Part shown: positions 1 to 13,768 of the stretch, piece by piece
How positions within the stretch are numbered: position 1 is the stretch's first letter
Layout: each line of letters begins with the position of its first letter
Source: Cereibacter ovatus
GTDB taxonomy: Bacteria; Pseudomonadota; Alphaproteobacteria; Rhodobacterales; Rhodobacteraceae
Direction of reading: 5' to 3'
NCBI RefSeq assembly: GCF_900207575.1
Contig: NZ_OAOQ01000020.1
Coordinates: 1 to 64,000, forward strand
DNA: 64,000 bases
The notes under the pieces: generated by a model
Seen by the model: the letters and a program-made list of their open reading frames with translations, nothing else
Databases searched by the model: none
Told to the model about the DNA's origin: nothing
Program-made: the position numbers and the translations under genes

Positions 1-1
1 A

Positions 2-97
2 AAGCTGACCTACATCCACAATCATTGGGACGGGTTGCAAACCTTCCTGACCGACGGCCGCGTCGAGATCGACTCCAACAGGGTCGAAAACCTGAGG
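2..97 (+). pseudogene. IS66-type transposase 3' fragment
   Basis: The plus strand, read from base 2, encodes about 32 residues resembling the conserved C-terminal part of IS66-family TnpC transposases. It includes a stretch like 'HWDGLQTFLTDGRVEID' followed by 'SNRVENL'. After that the reading frame turns into antisense of the neighbouring herA remnant, so the usual C-terminal tail of the family is missing. No IS66 terminal repeat is visible at the junction. This suggests a deletion or recombination joint rather than a clean insertion. The rest of the gene would lie to the left of the window. Confidence 0.6.
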
Positions 98-198
98 GCT
101 TGTGGCAGGTTCAGTTCGATCCCGGAAGCGCTAACTTTGGTCACGCTGCCAAGGCGCTTCTCCCCGTCGATCAGTGCCGAGCGATTATCCGTCGACAT
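98..198 (-). pseudogene. herA: herA helicase N-terminal remnant
   Basis: An ATG at 198 overlaps the stop codon of the SIR2 gene by 14 bases. It opens a frame of about 34 codons that looks like the start of a HerA/DUF87-type ATPase: a 'LGSVTKVSASGIELNL' stretch resembling the N-terminal HAS-barrel. The frame then runs into sequence antisense to the IS66 fragment and stops at base 22. The Walker motifs and the rest of the roughly 600-residue helicase are absent, so the gene is dead. SIR2 followed directly by herA is the arrangement of the SIR2-HerA (Nezha) anti-phage system. The HerA identity rests on a short stretch plus this context. Confidence 0.55.
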
Positions 199-1492
199 GG
201 TCCTGCCCCCGGATACGCTCAAGTCGAGCCTCCAGCCGTTGCCGGTCGGTCTCCCCCATGATCTCAGGCAACGCTAGGGCCAGATCACTGAATCGGCCGT
301 TCAGGACCGTGATCCGGCTGTCGCCCTCCCTTACGAGCCGAAGAATGCGAGCTTGGTAGTCCTTGAGCTTGTCGTTCGTCTTTTCGATTACATGGGCTTC
401 GCCAATCAGTCCTGTGTCATCCAACTCGGCAACTGGCACGAAGCAGGGATCGCACAGCACGAGACGGATCGAGAGATTTGACTCGAGAGCGGACCAAATC
501 GGTGCGCTGATGTGGTCGTCGGCAAATCCAAAACCGCTGACGATCAATGTCGTGTCGGGCTCTCGCAGTGCAGCCTGCCAAGCCGCGAACATGTCGAGGT
601 AGGGCGGCGCGAACGCCTCCTGATATTTCGATGAGCGCGGGTAGATCAGCACTGGCTCATGGTTCCCGTCATGGCCAAGGCGGCGGATCACCACACCATC
701 GGACTTGCGCCGCCGCCAGTCCATCGACCCGTGCAGCTTATAGAGGTGAAAAACCCCATCAACATAGTCTGCGCGCGTGCTGCTGGCGGATCGCCGCACG
801 ATGTCCTGCTGAAAGTGATCGCGGTTGAACCGCTGGACCGCAGAGTGGGAAAATCCGTCGATGAGAGCCAAGTTGCGGGCGACAGCGGCTTCCTCGATGC
901 ATCGGTCGTAATTCGTCGTGAAGAGCTTCACCCGCGCCTTTTCAGCGCTTCGGCGGGCGAGGCGGCGTAGGAACTCCTTGTGGGAAATGAGGTCCGTCTT
1001 CTCCGAGACGAAGTCGACGCGATCCAAGATCGCCTGTTCGGCTTTCTGGACGAAAGATGGCAGGTTAAGTTGTTTGTCGTCAGAGGCATCCTGGCCAGCG
1101 GCTGCCCCGCGGGCAGCTTGCAGCTCGACCGTCATCTTGCACAGACTGAGAAGCGACTCGATGTCCTTTTTGTCGGTCGCGCCCCAGACCTCGGCTACAA
1201 CATTGTCGAAATCATCTTCCCCAACCTTCTGCCGAGCATCGTCCCAAAGATCACCCATGCCAGGGGCTTGCTTGCCACCTGTATTCTTCGCAGCAAATGA
1301 TGCCCCCGAACCAAGTAGGGCCATCAAGTTGGTCGCATTCAGCGCCGACAGTAGTCGTTCTTCGACCTGTCCTTTTGCTCCCCGGCGGGTCTTTCCGTCT
1401 TCCTCGCGATCCTCCCAGGCCAGCCACGTCCCATCGGACTGAAACAAGCGTAGGTTGCTCGCGGATGGGGGCTGATCGGTCCAGTAACTCAC
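185..1492 (-). CDS. SIR2-family NAD-processing protein of a SIR2-HerA system
   Basis: The protein has a sirtuin fold with the NAD-binding 'GSGAS' near residue 61, 'LFTTNYD' near 190, 'KLHGSMDW' near 252 and a 'SGFGFADDHI' motif near 319. In anti-phage systems SIR2 domains hydrolyse NAD+ to stop phage growth. The start is probably the GTG at 1492, because AAAGGAG lies 5 bases upstream. A second GTG at 1498 sits directly against that site. The downstream partner herA is truncated after about 34 codons, so the system is probably non-functional or the SIR2 is orphaned. The length (435 aa) suits a SIR2 subunit of the SIR2-HerA type. The SIR2 call is firm; the system assignment is inference from the herA remnant. 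Confidence 0.85.
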   Translation of the reverse strand: MSYWTDQPPSASNLRLFQSDGTWLAWEDREEDGKTRRGAKGQVEERLLSALNATNLMALLGSGASFAAKNTGGKQAPGMGDLWDDARQKVGEDDFDNVVAEVWGATDKKDIESLLSLCKMTVELQAARGAAAGQDASDDKQLNLPSFVQKAEQAILDRVDFVSEKTDLISHKEFLRRLARRSAEKARVKLFTTNYDRCIEEAAVARNLALIDGFSHSAVQRFNRDHFQQDIVRRSASSTRADYVDGVFHLYKLHGSMDWRRRKSDGVVIRRLGHDGNHEPVLIYPRSSKYQEAFAPPYLDMFAAWQAALREPDTTLIVSGFGFADDHISAPIWSALESNLSIRLVLCDPCFVPVAELDDTGLIGEAHVIEKTNDKLKDYQARILRLVREGDSRITVLNGRFSDLALALPEIMGETDRQRLEARLERIRGQDHVDG

Positions 1493-1721
1493 GGGCACTC
1501 CTTTGGAAAACTCGGGATCTCAATGTGGGTCCGTTTTGTTGGCACGGGCGCCCCAAAAGAGCGCGCGGGATCGTGACGATCCTGCACGAGCGGATGCATC
1601 AGATGGACCGGTTTCGGGAGGATCTTCCGAAGTGACGGATGGCACCGGCGACGATTATCCGCCTCGTCGATGGGGGACTCGCAAAACGTTGACCAGGCGT
1701 TGACAAGAATTTGGAACGCCA

Positions 1722-1746
1722 AAAGCCGAGCGTTTTGCTCGGCTTT
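1722..1746 (-). terminator. Rho-independent terminator downstream of tRNA-fMet
   Basis: A 9-bp stem (AAAGCCGAG/CTCGGCTTT) closes a 7-base loop. On the minus strand it is followed by TTTT. It lies about 30 bases beyond the CCA end of the tRNA-fMet fragment, where a tRNA terminator is expected. This supports the view that the sequence to its left was once the chromosomal flank of the tRNA gene. The stem is symmetrical and could work both ways. Confidence 0.75.
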
Positions 1747-1773
1747 GAAGTATTTGATAACGCGAGGAAAGTT

Positions 1774-1818
1774 TGGTTGCGGGGGCAGGATTTGAACCTG
1801 CGGCCTTCAGGTTATGAG
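1774..1818 (-). other. 3' fragment of initiator tRNA-fMet (att site)
   Basis: Read on the minus strand, these 45 bases match the 3' part of an alphaproteobacterial initiator tRNA. They begin at the anticodon loop (CTCATAA, anticodon CAT) and run through the T-arm (GGTTCAAATCC) to an encoded CCA. The 5' half (acceptor, D-arm, anticodon 5' stem) is absent: the bases from 1819 rightwards do not continue the tRNA. Tyrosine integrases commonly use tRNA 3' ends as attachment cores. A displaced 3' fragment marks the end of the element opposite the reconstituted tRNA. Here the tRNA terminator lies to the left, so the element should lie to the right and the intact tRNA beyond its far end. Confidence 0.8.
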
Positions 1819-2003
1819 TCGTGTTGAACGAACCATGAACAGTCGCGCAGGATCGCGAGTTTTTGCGCGGTTTCCGCCAGTTGCGAGTCCGGTCCCCGAG
1901 GCCGGGCTGCGCGCGGATTGTCAGGATTGCGCAGCGGTTTTCCCCCTTGTGCTTCCACCATGCTTCCAATGGGTGGCGGAATGATTTTCCGGTAGCACGG
2001 CCA

Positions 2004-3443
2004 TCATCCGTCCATCCGCGACCAGAAGCCGGTCTTCTTGCCATGCTCGGCTTTTAGGCGCGCGGCATAGGCTTGGTGCGGCTCGACCGGTCCGAAGTCC
2101 TCGATCCGTCCGGCCAGATCGGCACAGGCCACCAGGTGCTGGGCGGCATAGCCATAGCGCTTCTGCCTCGCCTCGTTCAGCGTGAAATCGATCATCGCCC
2201 GCAGCGCCACCGTCGCGGCCAGCGGATGCTTCTCGGCCAATGTCTCGGCCGCTGGTGCCAGGAATTCGTAGTGATCGCCGTCGACCTCCTCCTGCCGGTC
2301 GATCAGCAATCGCGCGGCATGGGCTAGCGATCGCCAGTTCAGAAAGAAGGCCAACGCAGCCAGCAGGTCGGGGTGCGCGGCGGCGTGCGCCATCGCGCGT
2401 TCCTCGGCCTCGATATCGTCGAAATCCGGCAGACGCTTCAGATAAGCCCGCAGGTGATCACCCGACAGGTCGCGCTCGAAGCAAGCCCAGCGGAATGCCT
2501 GCGCCTCGTCTTTCCGGTCAAGCGCCTCCAGCACTGCGAGCCGGGCCTCCTGCCACTCGGGCGGGATCCAGCGCGCTTGGTCCACCTCGGCCCGCTCGAT
2601 GAAGCCAAGTGCGTCCCCTGCCCTGCCAGCCGACAGCAAGCGCTGCGCGATCTCGGCCGCGATCTTGGGCACTTTGCGGGTCTTGGGATCGTATTGGGCG
2701 ATGAAACCATCGACGTCGCCCTGCACGTCGGCAATGTCCTTCAGCGCCATTTCGACCGTGCTCTGACGCGCGCGTTCCTCCATCTCGTGGGCATAGCGTG
2801 TGCCACCACTGCCCCAGCCGACAGCCTGCCATTCGCTCTTTGGCGGAACAGTCACGGGCGTGCGCCCAAGCTCCTCAACCAGTGTCTTCAGATGCGCGAC
2901 GCCCTCCGGGCCCAGCGCCGGGGCAATCATGGCGATCAGCCCGTCGTACTGGCCAAACCCGTTGTCCTGCAGCGCATCGAGAACCTGCCGCGCCAGCGCC
3001 TCCGGCGCTGCGTCAGCCGCCTTGGCCACTTCGCCCAGATCGGCGCAGGCCTGGTGGAAGATATCGATGACGGTGCCGCTGCTGTCGTCGCAGCGTTCGA
3101 ACACCGGCGTGGCCAGCCCCATGAAACGCCACAGTAGCGTGAGCGCCTCTCCAGGATCATGCGGGGCGATCTCATCCATGATGGCGCTGCGCTGGGTCTG
3201 AAGATCTTTCACCAGCGGCTTGCGGTTCTGCCAGTTCACGAAGGTCCGGGCCTTTGCGATGCTGGTCAGCCGCTTTGCAATCTCCCGCGCCGCCTCCCTC
3301 GGGCCCTCAGCTCCGGCGATGGCCAGGCGCAGCTTGCGTTTGGCTGCGGCGTCGCCCGTGCTGATCTCGATCAACAACTGCGCGAGGCGTTCGGCGCCCA
3401 GCGTCTCCAGGTTCTTTGCATTGAGGGTGGATTTCGACGCCAT
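2004..3443 (-). CDS. DUF6880-like protein of unknown function
   Basis: This 479-residue, Ala- and helix-rich soluble protein matches what I recall of the DUF6880 family in Rhodobacterales: an N-terminus like 'TLNAKNLETLGAERLAQLL' and a central 'FERCDDSSGTV'. No catalytic motif, signal peptide or membrane segment is visible. The C-terminal half reads like helical repeats. It is transcribed away from the integrase and lies between the attachment fragment and int, so it is probably cargo at the end of the element. The C-terminus ('KKTGFWSRMDG') appears intact. No function can be assigned. Confidence 0.75.
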   Translation of the reverse strand: MASKSTLNAKNLETLGAERLAQLLIEISTGDAAAKRKLRLAIAGAEGPREAAREIAKRLTSIAKARTFVNWQNRKPLVKDLQTQRSAIMDEIAPHDPGEALTLLWRFMGLATPVFERCDDSSGTVIDIFHQACADLGEVAKAADAAPEALARQVLDALQDNGFGQYDGLIAMIAPALGPEGVAHLKTLVEELGRTPVTVPPKSEWQAVGWGSGGTRYAHEMEERARQSTVEMALKDIADVQGDVDGFIAQYDPKTRKVPKIAAEIAQRLLSAGRAGDALGFIERAEVDQARWIPPEWQEARLAVLEALDRKDEAQAFRWACFERDLSGDHLRAYLKRLPDFDDIEAEERAMAHAAAHPDLLAALAFFLNWRSLAHAARLLIDRQEEVDGDHYEFLAPAAETLAEKHPLAATVALRAMIDFTLNEARQKRYGYAAQHLVACADLAGRIEDFGPVEPHQAYAARLKAEHGKKTGFWSRMDG

Positions 3444-3661
3444 CGGGATTCCGTTTCTTTTCGTGGACCTTAGCAGCGCGACTGGGCGACCGGAACCTGC
3501 GTTCTGATTCGCGGCGACCAGAGTTTTCGCCCACGGCTGCGATTCACGCCCTGCGTGAGACTACGCTGATTTTCCTTTTTACACGCAATATCAATGTGTT
3601 CGTTGACTATCCATGCGCATTGCACACTGTGGAAGCCAGACAACCCGGAAGCCGATCTCCC

Positions 3662-4816
3662 ATGCCCAGACTCACAAAGCGCATCATCGACGCCGCCGAG
3701 ACCCAAGCCGCCGAATACTTCGTCTGGGACAGCGACATCCCCGGCTTCGGACTTCGGGTGCTGCCAAGCGGGCGGAAAGGCTATGTCGTGCAATACCGCG
3801 CCGGACGCCGATCCCGGAGGATCAGCCTCGGGCCCAGCACCGTGCTGACCTGCGAACAGGCACGCACCCGCGCCATCACCATCGTCGCCGCTGCGCGCAA
3901 TGGACAGGACCCTGCGGCCGAACGCGACGCGGGGCGCAAGGCGATCACCATCAAGGAACTGGCCGAGCGGTTCGACAAGGAACACATCGCCATCCGTGTG
4001 AAAGCCAGCACCGGCAAAGAGTATCGACGGAACCTGCAGCGGTTCATCCTGCCCGCACTGGGCCAGTTGACGGTCACGGGGATAACGCGGGCGGATGTTG
4101 CCAAGTTTCATCACGACCTGCGCCACATCCCCTATCAGGCCAACCGCTGCCTCGAGGTGATCTCGAAGATGTTCAGCCTGTCGGAAATGTGGGGCCTGCG
4201 TCCCGACGGGACCAACCCGCGCAAGCACATCCGGAAATATCCCGAGGAAAAGCGCGAACGGTTTCTGAGCGCGGCCGAACTGCGCCGGATCGGAGAGGTG
4301 CTGCGCGAGATGGAGGCAGAAGGCGTGGAACTGCCCTCGGCCATCCTCGCCGCCCGCCTGCTGATCCTGACCGGATGCCGCCTGAACGAGATCATGTCCT
4401 TGAAGTGGTCCTACGTCGATATCGACGTCCCTGCCCTGCGCCTGCCAGATTCCAAGACAGGTGCGAAGGTCGTCCACGTTGGCCAGCCGGTGGCGGACCT
4501 GCTGCGGGACGCCCAGCGCATTTACGGCAACCCATGGGTGATCACCGGCACCCTGCCTGGCAAGCCCCTGAGCGATCTGCAACCCTTCTGGCAGCGCGTC
4601 CGTGCCCGTGCCGGGGTCAAGGACGTCCGCATCCACGACCTGCGCCACACCTTCGCGTCCACGGCCGTCGCGTCGGGTCAGGGCCTCCCGATGATCGGCA
4701 AGCTCCTTGGCCACACGCAGGTCCAGACCACGGCGCGATACGCCCATCTTGCCGCCGAACCGGTGCGGATGGCCGCCGACGCCGTCGCGCAGAACCTGCG
4801 GCAATCCTTGGGATAA
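3662..4816 (+). CDS. Tyrosine-recombinase integrase
   Basis: A phage or island integrase of the P4/DUF4102 type, 384 aa. An N-terminal arm-binding domain occupies residues 1-85 ('PRLTKRIIDAA', 'GFGLRVLPSGRKGYVVQYR'), a SAM-like core-binding domain about 95-185, and the catalytic domain about 200-370. Catalytic residues are visible: Arg in 'TGCRLNE' (~239), 'HDLRH' (~325), His in 'LLGHTQ' (~351) and Tyr in 'TARYAHL' (~360). The ATG at 3662 fits the family start; upstream in-frame codons look non-coding. It lies about 1.8 kb from the tRNA-fMet 3' fragment and is the only integrase in the window, so it probably inserts the whole element. No excisionase is adjacent; a small AlpA-like gene lies at 57.2 kb. 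Confidence 0.93.
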   Translation: MPRLTKRIIDAAETQAAEYFVWDSDIPGFGLRVLPSGRKGYVVQYRAGRRSRRISLGPSTVLTCEQARTRAITIVAAARNGQDPAAERDAGRKAITIKELAERFDKEHIAIRVKASTGKEYRRNLQRFILPALGQLTVTGITRADVAKFHHDLRHIPYQANRCLEVISKMFSLSEMWGLRPDGTNPRKHIRKYPEEKRERFLSAAELRRIGEVLREMEAEGVELPSAILAARLLILTGCRLNEIMSLKWSYVDIDVPALRLPDSKTGAKVVHVGQPVADLLRDAQRIYGNPWVITGTLPGKPLSDLQPFWQRVRARAGVKDVRIHDLRHTFASTAVASGQGLPMIGKLLGHTQVQTTARYAHLAAEPVRMAADAVAQNLRQSLG

Positions 4817-4879
4817 TTGCGCGCCAGCCCTTCCCTTTTCGATTGATCCCCAAGCATCGCGCGGCTACGGTCGAAGAAA

Positions 4880-4913
4880 GCCCAGAAATTGGGCGCGCAT
4901 AATTTCCATGCGC
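4880..4913. promoter_or_regulatory. Tandem inverted repeats, candidate WYL-regulator operator
   Basis: Two perfect inverted repeats lie side by side: GCCCA-n5-TGGGC at 4880-4894 and GCGCAT-n7-ATGCGC at 4895-4913. The second ends 21 bases before the GTG start of the WYL gene. BrxR/CapW-type WYL regulators bind inverted repeats upstream of their own gene and repress their defence operon. The position fits autoregulation of the operon that follows, but binding is inferred. Confidence 0.4.
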
Positions 4914-4934
4914 ATCGACCGATGACGGGAGAGC

Positions 4935-5813
4935 GTGGTGAGCAACGACAGGTCGGAGCTTCGTTGGGGGGTCGAGCAAAGGCTCGAGTTCATCGAGTTC
5001 CGCCTGTTCTGGGAGGGGCATGTGAACCGCAGCGATGTGATGGAGCAGTTCGGGCTGTCGGTGAACCAGGCGTCATCCGACCTGAGCCGCTACATCGGCC
5101 TCGCCCCTCACAACATGGACTACGACCGCAGCCTGCGGACCTATGTGCGCCAGCCGGGCTTCAAGCCGGTATTCGACAGGCTGGACGCCGGTCGGTACCT
5201 TGCCCAGCTGCGATCGCTCGCCGACGGTATCTTGGATCAAGACGACTGCTGGATCGCTGGACTGCCCGCTTACGATTCCGCCCCCACCCCAGCGCGCGGC
5301 GTCGATCCTGTAACCCTTCGGTACGTGGTCGATGCGATCCGCCGATCCGAGGCGATCGAGGTGCAGTATCAGTCCTTGTCCAATCCGGAGCCCCGGTGGC
5401 GCTGGATCGCCCCGCATGCCCTCGCTTTCGACGGCTTCCGCTGGCACGCCCGCGCGTTCTGCCTCACTGACGAGGTGTTCAAGGACTTCCTGCTGTCGCG
5501 GATCCTCGACATCCGCGGCTCGCGCGGGTCAGACGTTCTGCCCGAGAACGATCAGGACTGGCACACCTTTGCAGCGCTGAAAATCGGCCCTCACCCTGCC
5601 TTGTCCGATACGCAAGCCAAGGTGATCGCGCTCGACTATGGCATGCGCGGCGGCAAGGCTGAGATCAAGGTTCGTCGGGCGTTGCTCTGCTATGCGCTTC
5701 GTCGGCTTGGGCTCGATACCGATCCCGCCGCCCGGAAGCCTCATGACCAGCAGATCGTGCTTTTGAACCGTGACGTGATCTTCGGCCGCCAGGGTCAGGC
5801 AGAGGAGCAGTAG
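4935..5813 (+). CDS. WYL-domain transcriptional regulator (BrxR/CapW-like)
   Basis: An N-terminal winged helix-turn-helix (about residues 12-75, 'GHVNRSDVMEQFGLSVNQAS') is followed by a WYL domain (about 120-195, including 'RRSEAIEVQYQSL' and 'FDGFRWHARAFCL') and a C-terminal WCX-like region. This order is that of BrxR and CapW, which repress phage-defence operons and are thought to release DNA on sensing a nucleotide-type ligand. The start is GTG 4935 or GTG 4938, with GGGAGAG upstream. It is the first gene of a close-packed operon; the helicase gene begins 8 bases after its stop. The role as operon regulator is inferred from position and domain order. Confidence 0.85.
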   Translation: MVSNDRSELRWGVEQRLEFIEFRLFWEGHVNRSDVMEQFGLSVNQASSDLSRYIGLAPHNMDYDRSLRTYVRQPGFKPVFDRLDAGRYLAQLRSLADGILDQDDCWIAGLPAYDSAPTPARGVDPVTLRYVVDAIRRSEAIEVQYQSLSNPEPRWRWIAPHALAFDGFRWHARAFCLTDEVFKDFLLSRILDIRGSRGSDVLPENDQDWHTFAALKIGPHPALSDTQAKVIALDYGMRGGKAEIKVRRALLCYALRRLGLDTDPAARKPHDQQIVLLNRDVIFGRQGQAEEQ

Positions 5814-5821
5814 GATTTTCC

Positions 5822-10996
<5,175 letters not shown>

Positions 10997-11000
10997 CCCG

Positions 11001-13766
11001 ATGACCGTGAATTTTGCTCCCGGAGACCTGGTACGCGCCCGTGGGCGGGAATGGGTGGCATTGCCGTCCCCGCGTGAGGGCATTCTGGCGCTACGCCCTC
11101 TTTCCGGCAGCGAGAACGACACGGTCATCCTCGACCCTTCGCTTGAAACCCAGCCTGTTGCCGCGGCACGTTTCGACTTGCCCGCCGATGCAGTGCCGAC
11201 TGTCCAGGCGAAGGCAGCGCTTCTTGCGGACGCGATGCGGCTGACCCTTCGTCGGGGAGCAGGCCCTTTCCGTTCAGCCGCGCAACTTGCGTTCGAACCC
11301 CGGACCTATCAACTCGTCCCCTTGCTGATGGCGCTTCGCCTGCAGGTGCCTCGCCTCCTGATCGCCGATGATGTCGGGATCGGGAAGACGATCGAGGCGG
11401 GCCTGATCCTTCGCGAACTGATGGACCGCGGCGAAGTCGATGGTTTCTCGGTGCTTTGTCCGCCACACCTCGTCGAGCAGTGGGTCGGGGAATTGAAGCA
11501 TCGGTTCGGGATCGAAGCGGTCGCCGTGACATCAGGCAGTGCCGCGCGGCTGGAACGCGGTCTTCCGCTGGCCCAGACGCTGTTCGATGCCTACCCCTAC
11601 ACGGTCGTCAGCCTCGACTACATCAAGGCCGAAAAGCGCCGTGAAGGATTCGCGCGTGCGTGCCCCGATTTCGTGATCGTCGACGAAGCCCATGCCTCGG
11701 TGGGAACCCACAAGGGCAAGCAGCAGCGCTTTGAACTTCTCGCTGGCCTTGCCCGCGATCCGGAGCGCCGGATGATCTTTCTCACGGCAACGCCCCACTC
11801 AGGCGACGAAGATGCGTTCGGCCGCCTTCTTTCGCTGATCGACCCGTCCTTCGGCACGATGAACTTCGACGACGCCCGCTACCGTGAACGTCTGGCGCGG
11901 CATTTCGTGCAACGCCAAAGGATCGATCTCGTTTCCGGCGATTGGGACGAGAACCGCGCTTTCCCCAAGCACGAAACCACCGAGTCCCCTTACCGGCTGT
12001 CACAGCCACATCTCGATTTTCAGGATGCTGTGCTCGATTACTGCTTCGGCATCGTCTCGCGCGCAGGGTCCGGGCTTCGGGAAAGGCGTCTGGCATTCTG
12101 GGGCACACTCGCCCTGATGCGCTGTGTCGGTTCGTCGCCAGCTGCCGCCCTCAGTGCGCTGCGCAACCGAATGTCCAATGAGAGCGACCGGCTTGAGCCG
12201 CAGATCTACGATGAGGACTCCGACGACGAGGACGCGGTGGATATCGAGCCCGCGACCGGCTTTGACACGGATCCAGCCCTTCAGGCTTTGGTCGCCCACG
12301 CCGAAGAACTGATCCACAAACCAGATCCGAAGCTTGCGGCCCTCATCGATGCCCTCACGCCGCTGATCAAGAAGGGCGCAAATCCCGTCGTGTTCTGCCG
12401 CTTCCTGGCCACGGCCGAGCACGTTCGGGATGGCCTGCGGAAGGCCTTTCCCAAGCTGGTCGTCGAAGCTGTGACAGGCGTTCTAACGCCCGACGAGCGC
12501 CGTGACCGCGTGGCCGAAATGGCCTCTGCCGACGACGCGAAGGACGTGCAGCGCATCCTGGTGGCCACCGACTGCTTGTCCGAGGGGATCAACCTCCAGC
12601 AGTTGTTCGATACCGTCATTCACTACGACCTCTCCTGGAACCCTACTCGGCATCAGCAGCGCGAGGGGCGCGTAGATCGCTTCGGCCAGCCAGCCGAACT
12701 TGTGCGATCGATCATGATGTTCTCACCGGACAGCGCCATCGATGGGGCCGTCCTGGATGTCGTCCTGCGCAAGGCGGAAGAAATCCGCAAGGCGACTGGG
12801 ATCACCGTTCCTTTGCCGGACGAGCGTGGGCCGGTCACCGACGCCCTGATGGCGGCCGTCATGCTGCGGCAGGGAAGATCCAAGCAGCTGGCCTTCGATC
12901 TGCGCCTTGAGGACGGCACACGGGCGATGGAGGCGCGGTGGCGCGACGCCTCCGAGAACGAAAAGAAATCCCGCGCGCGTTTCGCCCAGAATGCGATGAA
13001 ACCGCAAGAAGTTGCTCCGGAATGGGAGAAAGTCCGCACCCTTCTGGGATCGCCAGAGGATGCCAAGGTCTTCATCGAACGGGCAATGTCGCGTTTCGGC
13101 GTGCCGCTGGAGCCGCGCAAGACGCTTCTGATCGCCCATGTCCACGCGTTGGAGGCGGGGCTGAAAGAAAGTCTCGCCCAGCGCAACCTGACCGGCTCGG
13201 TCCGTCTTGCCATGACTGAACCCGCGCCGTCGGGTACTGCGCTGCTCACCAGGACACATCCCCTGACCGCGACCCTTGCAGAGGCGCTGGTCGAGGCTTC
13301 GCTGGATCCGGAGGCACTGTCCGATCTCGGGATCGGCCGGGTTGGCGCCTGGCCCACCTCAGCCGTCCAGCAGATGACCCGGCTGGCACTCCTTCGGATC
13401 CGGTTCAAGCTGACCGTCCATGCCCGAAAGGAGCGCCTGCTCCTCGCCGAGGAGGCCGCCCTTGTAGCGATTCAGGGTGGCCGGATCGTCGCTGCTGGCG
13501 AAGCGGCCCGCGAACTTCTGACCACGCCCGCTGACGCCGACCTCGCGCCATCGGCCCGCGACCGTTTCATCGCCAAGGCGAAAGAGGATCTGCCCGGGCT
13601 GCTCGACGGCCCCTTGGCCGAGTTCGTCAGATTGCGCGCCGAGGAACTCATGCAGGATCATGCCCGCTTGCGCGCTGCTGCGGGGTCGGCCTCGCGCGTC
13701 ACGGTAGAGGCAGTTATACCGCCCGACGTCATCGGTCTCTTCGTCCTGATGCCGAGCGAGGTCTGA
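11001..13766 (+). CDS. SNF2-family helicase, DrmD-like
   Basis: A 921-residue Swi2/Snf2-type ATPase. The N-terminal 60 residues form a small beta-rich module. The helicase core has 'RTYQLVPLLMALR', Walker A 'DDVGIGKT' (~123-130), 'DEAH' (~228) and 'LTATPHSG'. The C-terminal helicase domain has 'VFCRF', 'CLSEGINLQQLFD' and 'QREGRVDRFGQ' (~553-563). This layout and the exact motif wording recall DrmD of class 1 DISARM. It probably translocates on double-stranded DNA for discrimination or degradation of phage DNA. Only 4 bases separate it from the upstream gene and 2 from the methylase, so the three are surely co-translated. Confidence 0.88.
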   Translation: MTVNFAPGDLVRARGREWVALPSPREGILALRPLSGSENDTVILDPSLETQPVAAARFDLPADAVPTVQAKAALLADAMRLTLRRGAGPFRSAAQLAFEPRTYQLVPLLMALRLQVPRLLIADDVGIGKTIEAGLILRELMDRGEVDGFSVLCPPHLVEQWVGELKHRFGIEAVAVTSGSAARLERGLPLAQTLFDAYPYTVVSLDYIKAEKRREGFARACPDFVIVDEAHASVGTHKGKQQRFELLAGLARDPERRMIFLTATPHSGDEDAFGRLLSLIDPSFGTMNFDDARYRERLARHFVQRQRIDLVSGDWDENRAFPKHETTESPYRLSQPHLDFQDAVLDYCFGIVSRAGSGLRERRLAFWGTLALMRCVGSSPAAALSALRNRMSNESDRLEPQIYDEDSDDEDAVDIEPATGFDTDPALQALVAHAEELIHKPDPKLAALIDALTPLIKKGANPVVFCRFLATAEHVRDGLRKAFPKLVVEAVTGVLTPDERRDRVAEMASADDAKDVQRILVATDCLSEGINLQQLFDTVIHYDLSWNPTRHQQREGRVDRFGQPAELVRSIMMFSPDSAIDGAVLDVVLRKAEEIRKATGITVPLPDERGPVTDALMAAVMLRQGRSKQLAFDLRLEDGTRAMEARWRDASENEKKSRARFAQNAMKPQEVAPEWEKVRTLLGSPEDAKVFIERAMSRFGVPLEPRKTLLIAHVHALEAGLKESLAQRNLTGSVRLAMTEPAPSGTALLTRTHPLTATLAEALVEASLDPEALSDLGIGRVGAWPTSAVQQMTRLALLRIRFKLTVHARKERLLLAEEAALVAIQGGRIVAAGEAARELLTTPADADLAPSARDRFIAKAKEDLPGLLDGPLAEFVRLRAEELMQDHARLRAAAGSASRVTVEAVIPPDVIGLFVLMPSEV

Positions 13767-13768
13767 TC

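Noticed and set aside
1489-1722. 77-codon minus-strand ORF between SIR2 and the tRNA fragment
   Set aside because: No recognisable family and no good ribosome-binding site. Its end overlaps the SIR2 start codon; the 275-base gap holds nothing else I can support as a gene.
1655-2044. 129-codon ORF spanning the tRNA fragment
   Set aside because: Contains translated tRNA sequence, a well-known source of false proteins.
4889-5470. 193-codon plus-strand ORF overlapping the WYL gene
   Set aside because: Arg/Pro-rich shadow of the WYL gene in another frame, which has clear domain motifs.
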